A stretch of 64,000 bases of DNA from Pampus argenteus (Eukaryota; Chordata; Actinopteri; Scombriformes; Stromateidae). The notes under the pieces were generated by a model. It saw only the letters and a list, made by a program, of their open reading frames with translations. It was not told the origin of the DNA and ran no database searches. How positions within the stretch are numbered: position 1 is the first letter of the stretch; every line of letters starts with the position of its first letter. Below are positions 19,908 through 29,788 of the stretch, piece after piece. Where the stretch lies: NCBI GenBank assembly GCA_036937835.1, contig CM072878.1, forward strand, positions 2,725,001 to 2,789,000, in the 5' to 3' direction. The position numbers and the translations under genes are program-made.

Positions 19908-19952
19908 GCTGTGATGGGTGACCATAGAGAGTGCCCCTAACTGCTCACAGTG
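19908..19952 (+). pseudogene. tRNA-Ser-derived remnant with central deletion
   Basis: Keeps the 5' acceptor (GCTGTGATGG) and the 3' acceptor (CTGCTCACAGTG) but the middle is replaced by an unrelated short sequence. The same remnant is found inverted at 56,149-56,193. Confidence 0.75.
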
Positions 19953-20169
19953 ATTACTATAATACAGAGCCTTTAAAGATCTACAGAAACAAGTTACTCA
20001 CAGTGTGTAAGCCAACTGGCTCTTTAAAATGTGGGACTGTCATACTCTCAAGAGTATTCAGTTGAGTTAAACAAAGGTTCAGAGTAGCTTTCGCAGATAC
20101 CAGTATGTACTATATCTAAGATTCCTTCAAGCTCATGGATTTGTCACTCAAAGAGATCATCTGTAAGTG

Positions 20170-20185
20170 GCTGTTATGGCCGAGT
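20170..20185 (+). pseudogene. tRNA-Ser 5' fragment
   Basis: GCTGTTATGGCCGAGT, the first 16 bases of the tRNA-Ser gene, joins directly to downstream flank (TTTCTACAGAAACAAG), so about 85 bases are deleted. Confidence 0.7.
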
Positions 20186-20268
20186 TTTCTACAGAAACAA
20201 GTTTCTCAGTGTGTATGATTCCTTTAAGCTCATGGATCTGCCACTCAAAAAAAAATCATCTGTAAGTA

Positions 20269-20350
20269 GCTGTGATGGCCGAGTGGTTAAGGCGTTGGAC
20301 TTGAAATCCAATGGGGTTTCCCCGCGCAGGTTCAAACCCTGCTCACAGCG
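20269..20350 (+). tRNA. tRNA-Ser (anticodon TGA)
   Basis: 82 nt. The acceptor GCTGTGA pairs with TCACAGC, with G as discriminator. D arm GCC/GGC, anticodon stem TTGGA/TCCAA with loop CTTGAAA (anticodon TGA), a long variable arm with GGGG/CCCC, and T arm with TTCAAAC loop. A and B box promoter words (TGGCCGAGTGG, GGTTCAAACCC) are intact. No run of four T occurs in the first 100 bases downstream. Confidence 0.92.
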
Positions 20351-20593
20351 ATTACTATAATACAGAGTCTTTAAAGATCTACAGAAACAAGTTTCTCAGT
20401 GTGTAAGCCAACTGGCTCTTTAAAATGTGGGACTGTCATACTCTCAAGAGTATAGAGTTAAACAAAGGTTCAGAGTAGTTTTCGCAGCCACCAGTATGCC
20501 TTGATCAAACTATATCTTTATCTAAAAAAAAAAAAAGATTCCTTCAAGCTACGGAGCCCCTAAAGGGACATGAAGAAAAAAAATAAAAATGAA

Positions 20594-20680
20594 ACGTTTC
20601 TCGTGCGCACCAAAAAATATCTCGTGCTCACAAGAAAGTATCTCGTGCGCACCAGAAAGTATCTCGTGCGTACCGGCAGT
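20594..20680 (+). repeat. Left subterminal 21-bp repeats of the IS3EU-like element
   Basis: About four units of the type CTCGTGCGCACCAGAAAGTAT follow the left terminal repeat. They mirror the right set at 23,217-23,345 and are probably transposase-binding sites (inference). Confidence 0.75.
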
Positions 20681-21910
20681 TTTGCGTCCTGTGCATATGC
20701 CCCTAGGCTCAGATCTTAAGAAAAATGGCAGCAGAAACTGACTTATTCTTATTCCTGAAAACGCGAAATATAACTGATAGTGTCATCAGTCAACTAAAAG
20801 ATGATAAGGTAAAGATAAATGTTAACTTTAGTGACATAAAGTAAACAATACATGTCGTCATCGACGTCATAAATGTTATGACAGATGAGGAGTTTGACAT
20901 GTCCTGTCTGGCGATTGCTTTACAATGGATATTGTGTAATGTAATATTGTGAGTGTAAGGCATCTTACACATGTTCCTCTCCTACTCACATTGTTATGGC
21001 ATTTGTCTGAAACAAACTTTTTATTTGTTCATTGTTCATTGTATTTGTTCAAGTATTACAATTAAGAAAAAATTGTTACACAAGGAGAGGAAAAAAATCA
21101 GATGCTGATTGCTTTATTACACTTTAAACTGAAAAAAAATCATTATTTTGCTTTGTTAGTTCATTATTGTTAATTTTTGCTGTATTATTTGTCAGCACAC
21201 TGAGTTTTACATTTTGTTTATGTCCAGAAGACATTTAAGTTTAAGTTTATTAATTTTGTTATTAAGAAAGAAGTTCAGCATTCAACAAAAATAATACCTG
21301 TTTGATCAGTACCATAGCCTCATATGGTAAACATACAGACAGTAACTGTCAAGAGCACATAGTTAAATAAAAATGTCGTTCCTCTTTCATGTCTTTCCAT
21401 GTTGTTTTTATTTGTTGGGGTTTTGTTTGCTTCCTGTTTATGACTGATGTGAAGGCAAAGTAAAACATCTATGACAATACTCGTATATGCTGTACAACAA
21501 ATTTAAGTCTGTAATTCCAGCAAAAATTACTGAGAAAAGCTACTATTGTCTTGAAAAATCCCAGGTAATCCCAAACTGATTCAATAAAGCCTGTGCTTCA
21601 TTACCTGAAGAGACAGAAGCAACTGAGACAACCTAAATCCACACAAGAACGAAGAAAGAAGTTATCTATAAAAGTCAAAACCTGCCACATACCTTAAAAA
21701 ACTGTGCATAATATCACTGCACATGTTCTTAATGTCTTTAACAGTCAGTGTGTACATAGTGACAGAGAAATAATACAAAATAAAGCGTCTACGTAGTTCC
21801 TGGGAAAACATGCCAACTGACAATGTTTGGTGAATAAAGCATGGCAGACTGCAGTAGAATTGTCTGATCACGTGTTCAGTTTAGATGGATACAAATAGTT
21901 TCATCTCAAA

Positions 21911-23154
21911 TTAGAGGGCAGATCTTATCTCACTCCTGAAATGCAGGTACAAATCCAGTGCTTGATAAGCATCATCTGGAAGATGCAGTTGTGACTCCAC
22001 CATCAGAATGTTGCAGATGTTGTAGATGTCTGTGTCACATGGCACTGCTGGTCGAAATGTGCAGTTACTCTGACACAACTGTACATCAGCTCTGTCCACT
22101 GGGGAAATGTGGTCATCACTTGTGTAGAGTTCTGTGAACATGTACATGACTCGAGGTCAACCACTGGGTACCCTGTCATTCTTCGATGGTCTGATGACAT
22201 GCGAATCCCACACATGGATGGTCTCATCTAATTCGTCCTAGAATAACAGTATATTAGAAAGTAAGAAAACAGGGTTAATTGATATGCAATTTGTAATTGA
22301 AGTAATTGTATTATTTGTAATTAAGAATGTAACAGCACAAAATCATGTGTGGGACACGATTTAAAATGAAAGTAGGTTTTAAATAACAATATGATATGAT
22401 ATATTTTTACCTGAATGATTCCCATGAAGCAGAACTGAATTAGACTTCTGTCCAAATATGCACCATCGAACAAGCCACGGTCCTTCAGATCATTAAACAG
22501 AGAGATGTAGAATTCCATTGATTCCCTTCTGAGGAAGCCCCACCAACTCTCTATTCGCTGATTTGCTGTGCTTGCCCCTTCAACGTAGCTGTCAATGCCG
22601 GAGCCGTCGTGAATGTTGCAATGGAGAAAACACTGAAAGTCTCAAAAACTGATTTTTGCGTCACTGCTGGTGGTAAATGCATTCATCCAGATAATTTTCC
22701 GGGAAAAGCCATCAATGCAGCCATTGATACAGATACCAAATGGCTTTAGTTTGTCATAAGAGTCCAAGTGCCAAATATAATTGGGCCCTTTTGCAAAATA
22801 GCTTCGGCGATGGAGCCGTCTTCTTCCTCTGAGTTCAACACCCCTTGGGTCAAGTTCTTTTAGAATTAAGCGTACCTCTTCTTTCTTGACATGTAATCCA
22901 TTATCCTTGCATTTTGTGTACATCCACCTATACCCACAGAGTTGGCCAGATGTTTGTAATTGTTTATGAATGAAATCAACTATGCGATCCAAAGTGACGT
23001 ATCCCTTGCGCCGAAACAGACTACACGACTTCAAAATTCATTTTAAATGTCTTTCAGAGACAACATGACTGTGACGACTTGCAAGTAAAGCAGCAATATC
23101 CTTATAATGAAGTCCCAGGTTAAAATATAGCCGAACTAACTCCTCTACTGTCAT
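21911..23154 (-). pseudogene. DDE integrase-core transposase (IS3EU-like)
   Basis: Starts at 23,154 with MTVEELVRLYFNLGLHYKDI, a helix-turn-helix. In the same frame after one TGA stop at about 23,037 it reads RRKGYVTLDRIVDF, a GRRRLHRRSYFAKGPNYIW segment and WHLDSYDKLKPFG with INGCIDGFSRKIIW, so the first core Asp is present. A break follows at 22,642 and the second-Asp segment appears deleted; NIHDGSGIDSYVEG and NQRIESWWGFLR (the Glu region) follow in another frame to 22,518. An intron-like gap (GTAAAA at about 22,410 to TTCTAG at 22,239) precedes the last exon, which ends at 21,911 and has a frameshift. Inactive copy. Confidence 0.75.
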
Positions 23155-23216
23155 TTTCACACATAAACACAACCCGAAATGCTGTGGATGGTCTCCCTGA
23201 CATCACACATGCATGC

Positions 23217-23345
23217 AATACTTTCTGGTGCGCACGAGATACTTTCTGGTGCGCACAAGATATTTTCTTGTGAGCACGAGATACTATCTGGTGAGCATGA
23301 GATACTTTCTGGTGCGCACGAGATACTTTCTGGTGCGCACAAGAA
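23217..23345 (+). repeat. Right subterminal 21-bp repeats of the IS3EU-like element
   Basis: Six imperfect tandem units of GAGATACTTTCTGGTGCGCAC orientation, the mirror of the left set. They are contiguous with no unique spacers. Confidence 0.85.
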
Positions 23346-23434
23346 ACGTTTCTTTTTTTTTTCTTCTCAATGTCCCTTTAGGGGCTCCGTATCAAGCTCA
23401 TGGATTTGTCACTCAAAAAAATCACCTGTAAGTG

Positions 23435-23516
23435 GCTGTGATGGCCGAGTGGTTAAGGCGTTGGACTCGAAATCCAATGGGGTTTCCCCGCGCAGGTTCA
23501 AACCCTGCTCACAGCG
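23435..23516 (+). tRNA. tRNA-Ser (anticodon CGA)
   Basis: 82 nt and almost identical to the copy at 20,269, but the anticodon loop is CTCGAAA instead of CTTGAAA, so the anticodon is CGA, reading UCG. All stems pair. Flanks are the same repeat unit, so this is a member of the TGA array whose wobble base has changed. Confidence 0.9.
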
Positions 23517-23594
23517 ATTACTATAATACAGAGCTGTTAATAACTGACAGTCCAGGACTCTCACAGGTATTCAATTGAGTTCAACAAAGGTTGC

Positions 23595-23941
23595 TTTAGG
23601 ATTATAGATATGCCTGAGTGGTTGCGGTGTTCTATTCTAGATTTAACAGCAAGGAAGGGGAGGATTCTGATCTTGGTTCCTGTCAGGACATGTGCAACGG
23701 CAGACTGAATCAGCTGCCAACTCTTAAGAGACTTATCGGAGCAGCCTGATAACAAGGAGTTACAATAGTCCAGCCTAGAAGTAACAAGTGTATGCACTAG
23801 TTTGTTTTTTTTTTGCATCTGCTTGAAATATGATGCATCTGATTTTGGCAATATTTACGTAGGTGGAAGACTGCAGTATTCAAAATTAGTTTTATATGGT
23901 CGTTAAAGGACAAATCGCAGGTTCAAACCCTGCTCACAGCG
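23595..23941. pseudogene. tRNA-Ser gene split by an L2 fragment
   Basis: A decayed tRNA 5' part (GCCTGAGTGGTTGCGGTGTT, ending near 23,624) runs into minus-strand L2 sequence (23,625-23,915, reading TSRLDYCNSLLSGCSDKSLK), then into a tRNA 3' part (CGCAGGTTCAAACCCTGCTC, 23,916-23,941). The L2 portion has neither L2 end, so this is a chimera, not a simple insertion. Confidence 0.75.
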
Positions 23942-23959
23942 ATTACTACAGTACAGAGT

Positions 23960-24381
23960 GATATGGCACCATATTAAAAGAAGCGCTTGGAAGACAACAA
24001 CTATAGTAGACACCTATTGTTGCTGAAAAATAACACATAACACGTATATGTCCTTCTATATGTCCGGGGTAGATTTCGATGATTCTACCCATGGGCCAGG
24101 AGTTGTGTGGTGAGCTTTCATCAATGATCAGCACTATGTCTCTATGTTTTAGATTTTTTTTAACCTTATTCCATTTTTGTCTTTCTTGTAGAAATGGGAG
24201 GTACTCTTGTGTCCAGTGTTTCCAGAAAAGATCAGCTATGTATTAAGTCTGTTTCCATCTTCTTCTGGAATAAGTATCACCTTTATCAAAGAGTCCAGGT
24301 AGAAGAGTAGACATTTGTTTTATTTGAAGCAGGTGGTTGGGTGTCAGAGGTTCTGGATCTTTAACATCCTGAGATAATACT
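23960..24381 (-). pseudogene. BEL/Pao integrase C-terminal fragment
   Basis: On the minus strand 23,946-24,134 and upstream read KWNKVKKNLKHRDIVLIIDE then SSPHNSWPMGRIIEIYPGH, the C-terminal domain after the Pao integrase core. 24,271-24,375 matches window positions 1-107 closely in the same orientation, so the BEL element at the left edge would continue into this domain beyond the window. It ends abruptly at a tRNA 3' fragment. Confidence 0.8.
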
Positions 24382-24402
24382 TGTTCAAGCTCTGCTCACA
24401 GC
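24382..24402 (+). pseudogene. tRNA-Ser 3' fragment
   Basis: TTCAAGCTCTGCTCACAGCG, the T-loop and 3' acceptor of the tRNA-Ser gene, joined directly to BEL sequence on its left and followed by the usual flank GATTACTATAATACAGAG. Confidence 0.75.
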
Positions 24403-24709
24403 GATTACTATAATACAGAGCCTTTGAAGACCTACAGAAACAAGTTACTCACAGTGTGTTAGCCAACTAGCTGCTTTTAAAATGTGGGACTGTCATACTC
24501 TGAAGAGTATTCAGTTGAGTTAAACAAAGGTTCAGAGTAGTTTTCCCAGCCACCAGTATGCCTTGTTCAGACTATCAGACTATTTCTTTATCTAAAAAAA
24601 AAATTCCTTCAAGCTCATGGATATGTCACTCAAAGCTATCATCTGTAAGGTATTCAATTGAGTTAAACCAAGGTTCCTTTAAGCTCATGGATATGTCACT
24701 CAAAGAGTG

Positions 24710-24742
24710 GCTGTGATGGCCGAGTGGTTAAGGTGTTGGACT
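24710..24742 (+). pseudogene. tRNA-Ser 5' half
   Basis: GCTGTGATGGCCGAGTGGTT to GTTGGACT, then truncated at an AAGGTGTT repeat and joined to minus-strand L2 sequence at the same L2 position used at 23,625. Confidence 0.8.
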
Positions 24743-24744
24743 AA

Positions 24745-26560
24745 GGTGTTCTATTCTAGATTTAACAGGTAGCCAGTGCAAGGAAGGGGAGAAATCTGAT
24801 CTTGGTTCCTGTCAGAACATGTGCAGTGGCATTCTGAATCAGCTGCCAACTCTTAAGAGACTTATTGGAGCAGCCTGATAACAAGGAGTTAGTCCAGCCT
24901 AGAAGTAACAAATGCATGCACTAGTTTTTGTTTGCATCCGCTTGAAATATGATGCGTCTGATTTTGGCGATGTTACGTAGGTGGAAGAATGCAGTCCTTG
25001 AAATTAGTTTTATATGGTCATTAAAGGACAAATCCTGATCAAAGACAACTGCAAGATTCTTTATGGTGGAGCTGGAGGCCAGGGTGATCCCGTTTAAAGC
25101 AACTAAGTCTCTGGAAAGAGAGTTTCTGAGGTGTTTGGGTCCAATTATTCATCAGGCTTGATCGATAAATATAATTGGGTCGATAAATATAATTGGGTGT
25201 CGTCGCCATAGCAGTGAAAGTTAATGGAGTGATTCCTAATAATTTTCCCTAAAGCAATAGGGAGGCATATATAAACTGAAAAGAAGTGGTCCTAGTACAG
25301 AACTTTGTGGGACTCCATTAGAACATTTGCATGGAGGATTCATTGCTAACATGAACAAACTGAGATCGGTTTAAGAAATACTACTTAAATGATATTATGC
25401 AGAGCCGTCCTGTAGGTTGTACGATTATCTTGCCAGTTTAGTGGCACGCCATTTACGTTAAGATTTACTTGCCTCTTGCTTTAATTTGCGAGTCTGCTGG
25501 CTATACCATGGTGCTAACCTCCTCTGTTTCATTATCTTCTTTTTCAGAGGCGCAATAGAGTCGAGAGTTGTCTGTGATGAGTCTGTAGTATTATTAACAA
25601 GCTGATTTATTTGTGAGGGGCTAAAGGAAGCAAACAAGTCCTCTGTAGCATTGAACATGGCATTGAATTCAATACTGTAGGAATAATTTACTTAAATTTG
25701 GCTACAGCACTGTCAAGTAAACATCTGCTGTAGGAGTTTCTGCAAAAAGGCTTATAGTCTAGTAATATGAACTCAAAGGTTATTAAAAATGGTCAGATAG
25801 AAGAGGATTATGTGGAAAGACTATTAGATAATCAATTTCGATGCCATATGAGAAGACAAGGTCAAGAGTGTGGTTCAGACAATGAGTCAGTTTATTTACA
25901 CTCTGACAGAAGCCAAATGAATCTAACAAGGAGATAAATGCAGTACTAAGACTATCATTTTGGTTGTCAACATGAATCAGAATAATCTTTATTGTCATTG
26001 TATTTTGTACAACGAAAATTGAGGGATGCTCCTGCAATGTCACCAAACAAAAAAACAAAAAAAAACAACATAGAATATAACAACACAGTACAGTGCAATA
26101 GCTGTGGCATACGTGTATCAAAAGACACATACAATATAAAAAGGTGTAAACTAGCGCGGAGCCTCGGGCCGCTGCGACTGTGCGCGCCGCCATCCATCCA
26201 AAAGAATATTAAAACCTACAATTCCTACAATAATTACTTTATCTGTTTTAACGATCAAGCCTGATGCAAATTCTGCCAATTCAAATAGAAATTCAGAGTA
26301 AGGACCTGGAGCTCGATATAATATAACAAATAAGATTGGGTGTAATGTTTTTCAGGTTGGGTGAGTAAGGCTAAGAACGAGACTTTCAAATGAATTATAA
26401 TTTAGTTTAGGTTTAGGATCTATGACTAGACTTGAGTCAAATATGGCTCCAACTCCATCACCTCGACCAGTACTTCGAGGAATATGAGTATTACAATGTG
26501 TTACATGTGTTATTCCTTTTATTAATACAATGTCCAAATCAGATGTTTAAGTTTTAAAAA
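24745..26560 (-). pseudogene. L2-type LINE fragment, minus strand
   Basis: From left to right it matches the intact L2 ORF2 backwards: the RT C-terminal region (24,750-25,330), a jump that omits most of the RT fingers and palm (about 25,335-25,440), the linker (ORF 25458-25658, DSIAPLKKKIMKQRRLAPWY), and the endonuclease (25,660-26,540, including LDLVFSYGIEIDYLIVFPHN and HIPRSTGRGDGVGAIFDSSL). It carries an insertion at about 25,980-26,205. It is a dead, rearranged copy joined to tRNA sequence at its left edge. Confidence 0.85.
25980..26205 (-). mobile_element. Miniature LINE derivative inserted in the L2 fragment
   Basis: It interrupts the GDFN region of the L2 endonuclease. On the minus strand it starts ATGGCGGCGCGC, like the 5' coding start of the Rex1-like LINE at 60,871, and ends with a CAATGACAATAAAG-like 3' end, so it contains the two ends of such an element with the middle missing. 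GAAT borders both sides. Confidence 0.5.
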
Positions 26561-27180
26561 TAACACTCACACAACACAACATTTACATATAGCCATAAAA
26601 TTTGGCTATATGTGATTTGGAGATAAGCAATCAGTACCTGTACAGGCTTGTATTTAATACACACTCATACTGTATGCTTGCATATTTAAACAGAACATAA
26701 ATACTACACCACACGACCTGTCTGACATGAGTATTGTGTCATGTCATTTGGTATTTCCAATGCCATCTTAATTTAATATAATTGTAGCTGTTCCTTCTTT
26801 ATATAGCCCTTTTCTTTGAAACACCAGACATGTCACAGTTGTTGTACCTGAGAAACATTTATTTCCCTAACTACTATTTCTGCATTAGCCACGCAAATGT
26901 ATACATGTGACTCAAAAGAAATACATCACCACTGCTGGCCACTAGATGCTCCGACTGACTCTCATTCATAAAGCGTCAACTTCTCTCTAGAAATAATAAA
27001 TCAATATTTTTTGTATAATTTTTAATGGTCTTAATCACTAATAAGATAAGTATAATTGTGGTCATTTTGGAAACTATTGCTCAGTTAAAAGGTTTGAAGA
27101 TTGCTCCATTAGCATAATTTAGTTAAGGTAGCTAACGTTAAGTTATCCAAGTTCCCAGTAAGCTAGCGTTCTTTTCGATC
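26561..27180. other. No gene seen
   Basis: AT-rich sequence with no ORF or repeat I can identify. Confidence 0.5.
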
Positions 27181-27390
27181 AAAGGTAGCAGTGTGTATTT
27201 CCAGACCATGAAAGTCAACACCCCACACTCCTTACTTGGAATGTCCTGGCTCAAAATGGAAAAGAGAACGCTGACAATAAGCTGCACCTCTGGGCTTCAA
27301 ACTGGCACTATATAAACCACTGGGTCATGTGACATCTCGTTGCCTCCATCTTTGTATAGCCTACAGTCTATGGTCACAACTAAAACTGTG
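27181..27390. repeat. Probable dispersed fish repeat
   Basis: Ends CATCTTTGTATAGCCTACAG then TCTATGGTCAC, a wording I associate with a common fish interspersed repeat. No class assigned. Confidence 0.3.
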
Positions 27391-27708
27391 CACCTGAATT
27401 TTGAACTTCTCTGCTTTTGCAAAAGAAAATTATGTAAGTAGTACTGTTTTTATTAACCTAAATTTAGGCTAATTTTCTTAATAGTTGTGATTATAGAATT
27501 ATTTCATCACAAATGGTGCTTCCATTGTCTGACAACAGAGACAGAGAGGAAAATATGGTCATGACCATAGAATACTGATTTGTTCAGCTGGGCTCTCTCT
27601 ACTTCTTACGAACATAACTTGGCTCTGATGCAGTTTTATTGTTTGTTAAATGAAAAGAAGAGGAAGTTATTATGTTTTATATTGATCAGGTGTTTCACTG
27701 TAGACAGA

Positions 27709-27902
27709 GGTGGGAATGAGCCGTGGTGGGAGGAATGAGCCGTGTGGTTGTAGGATTTAGCTGCGGTTGGAGGAATGAGCTGTGGTGGGAGGAATGAGTT
27801 GTGTGGTTGGATGATCTAGCTTTCATTGGAGGAATGATCCATTGTGGGATGAATGAGTTGTATGGTTGGAGGGTCTAACTGTTGTTGGAGGAATAAGCCA
27901 AG
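27709..27902. repeat. 59-bp minisatellite
   Basis: Three units start at 27,726, 27,785 and 27,844 (GTGGGAGGAATGAG...), each 59 bp, preceded by a partial unit. Each unit itself has two GGAATGA half-repeats. Confidence 0.85.
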
Positions 27903-27966
27903 GTTAGAATGTTTTTTATAACTTTGTATGCTGTGTTAATGTAATCCAGATGTTATGAGCTAGAGC

Positions 27967-28076
27967 CTATATAAGCTCCCATACTAGGTAGTAAGCTCTC
28001 TCTGTGCTGTCTCATCATTGGGACCCTTGGACCATCACACAACAGCCAAAAAACAGTCTGTGTGCAGCATTTAAGG
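27967..28076 (+). promoter_or_regulatory. TATA-type promoter-like sequence with a splice donor downstream
   Basis: CTATATAAGC at 27,967 is followed after about 110 bases by AAG|GTAAAC at 28,076, and the stretch between looks like a short untranslated first exon. I find no downstream coding exon, so it may be an LTR or a decayed promoter. Confidence 0.3.
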
Positions 28077-29124
28077 TAAACAGATTTTATACATTTTCCA
28101 ATACACATTGTCTTCTCTGCTAGAACCTGAACTTGACGCTGTATATGTGGATGGTTTTACATTGGCTATATGGGCAGATTCTAAATAAAGTAATTAGATT
28201 GATATATCCACTAAAAATAGAACTGATCTTAGATGTATTTTGTGTTGCTGCATATCAAGGCGCCTGACATTAATTATGAGCATACAAAGAAAATACTGAT
28301 ATTTTGTATGTTTGAGGAATAAAGACGCATGCTTAAGGAGCATATGAGCAAATGAGGGGAGATATTTATGAAGGTCATGGGTATTTTGTCACTATTTCAA
28401 CAAAAGACATTCAAGTCTGTCAAGTTGAATGTTGATAGTTCTTTGGTTAGTTCATCACACTTGTGACACATGGCTCTGATCAATTCTCAAGGTTGAACCT
28501 GTGTAAGATGATACTCATTTTTCAAATAGTGCAGGAGTTAAGAGGCTACAACTCTAGTCTAGTACAGCCATGAGAGAACTCCCCTGTCTTGCTGCACTAA
28601 GGGGTCACCCTTATCCATATGCAAATGCAGCCTTCTTCACCTTGTCCACTTTGGCATTATAGTAGAACATCCAGCATCTGTCTTTGCACTCAGATTGAAA
28701 GCCTTGCTTCCTATCCTGTACGTGCCTTTGTCAGTACACGTGAGAAAGAGAATGGCATCACACTGGGGTCATCGTCAGCTGGTATATGTGTTCACTAGCA
28801 TACACAACTTGATTGTCTTTATAGTAGAAGTACGCAGGCAACTTCACAGTGTTACCTACTGTACCTACAATGGTGATGGGTTCAAGTCTCTCAACTGTAA
28901 GTGTAACAGAGCCAGTTATACACTAGTGGTATGTGTCGCACAATCAAATATATGATATGTTATGTTTGTTATAAAATCTGTATTGATTGTTTAAATAGTT
29001 ATAACCTGACATGTACGGTCTCATGCGGAATGTTTAAAACTCAGCTCTGCTGCACTGTGGTCAGGTTCACCTGCTAGCTTGAACTCATTGTGTAGCGCGC
29101 TAATATATGTCGTTTCATTAGTGT
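28077..29124. other. No gene seen
   Basis: Unique-looking sequence. An ATGCAAAT octamer occurs at 28,619. Short ORFs (28695-28955) show no family resemblance. Confidence 0.4.
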
Positions 29125-29157
29125 AGGAGCTCAAGTTAATGAAGAGTGACCGGAAAT
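29125..29157 (+). repeat. Left copy of a 33-bp direct repeat
   Basis: AGGAGCTCAAGTTAATGAAG continuing to CCGGAAAT matches 38,046-38,078 with one mismatch, in the same orientation. Confidence 0.9.
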
Positions 29158-29788
29158 GTGTTGTTGTTTCATATGTGTTTGGTCAGGTATGTTTTTTATA
29201 TTTTAATGTATTTGCAGAGCTGCCAACTTTTCAAAAAATCTTGGAGTGAGATTCTGTCGGGGTTGACCAAAATTTTGCCCCAGACGCCCCTCACGCCCCG
29301 CACACAGCCACATATGCGTTTTACCCATGTTGTGCATTCTGGTGGTTTGTTGGGCCAAAAGCCACTGATAGAGGCGGCCGGTAACAAGATTAGTTACATT
29401 ATGTGAAGCAAAGACAGCTGAAGGTCCACCCCAAGACATTTTGGATCAAGTAGATGTGATTTTTTGCATTCAAGTGGATTTTTGGATGGCATGCTAAAGA
29501 TGTCCAATACCTTATTCTTATTCACATGTTTTTGCATGTGTGGGACCTGCTTTACGGTAAGCGTATTCTGTCACTTCCGGTTACTGGTGTTACTGACACG
29601 GTGCTCTCTGTTCTGCTCACCTAGTTATATTGTCATATATTCCTCACATTGGCGAGTGTTTTTACAACTTTGCACCACCACATAGACTTGTTCTGTTTGT
29701 ACACGGACAGGTCTCTTAACTTTAGCAACCACAGTTCGATAGTTTTCATCAGTTCGCTGTCTGACTTACTAGCTAGCCTAGCTAGAAA

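Larger units (their letters stand above)
19715..20543 (+). repeat. tRNA-Ser repeat array, left arm
   Basis: Repeated units contain flanking words such as ACAGAGCCTTTAAAGATCTA, GCCAACTGGCTCTTTAAAAT, ACTCTCAAGAGTATTCAGTT and CTTCAAGCTCATGGATTTGT around tRNA-Ser copies. The same units recur on the opposite strand at 55,230-56,430, and further copies continue at 23,398-24,745. Confidence 0.9.
20550..23391 (-). mobile_element. Integrase-core DNA transposon (IS3EU-like)
   Basis: The exact 6-bp target duplication TCAAGC lies at 20,544-20,549 and 23,392-23,397, restoring the tRNA flank CTTCAAGCTCATGG when removed. Terminal inverted repeats begin TACGGAGCCCCTAAAGGGAC on both sides, followed by tandem copies of a 21-bp word (GTGCGCACCAGAAAGTATCTC) in opposite orientations. 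A minus-strand transposase lies at 21,911-23,154. I assign IS3EU from the 6-bp duplication and the transposase motifs, by recall. Confidence 0.85.

Noticed and set aside
23217..23345. CRISPR-like array of regular repeats
   Set aside because: The 21-bp units are contiguous without unique spacers, are mirrored at the other end of the same transposon, and the genome is eukaryotic.
23179..23526. 115-aa plus-strand ORF with a repeated peptide
   Set aside because: Translation of transposon subterminal repeats running into a tRNA gene.
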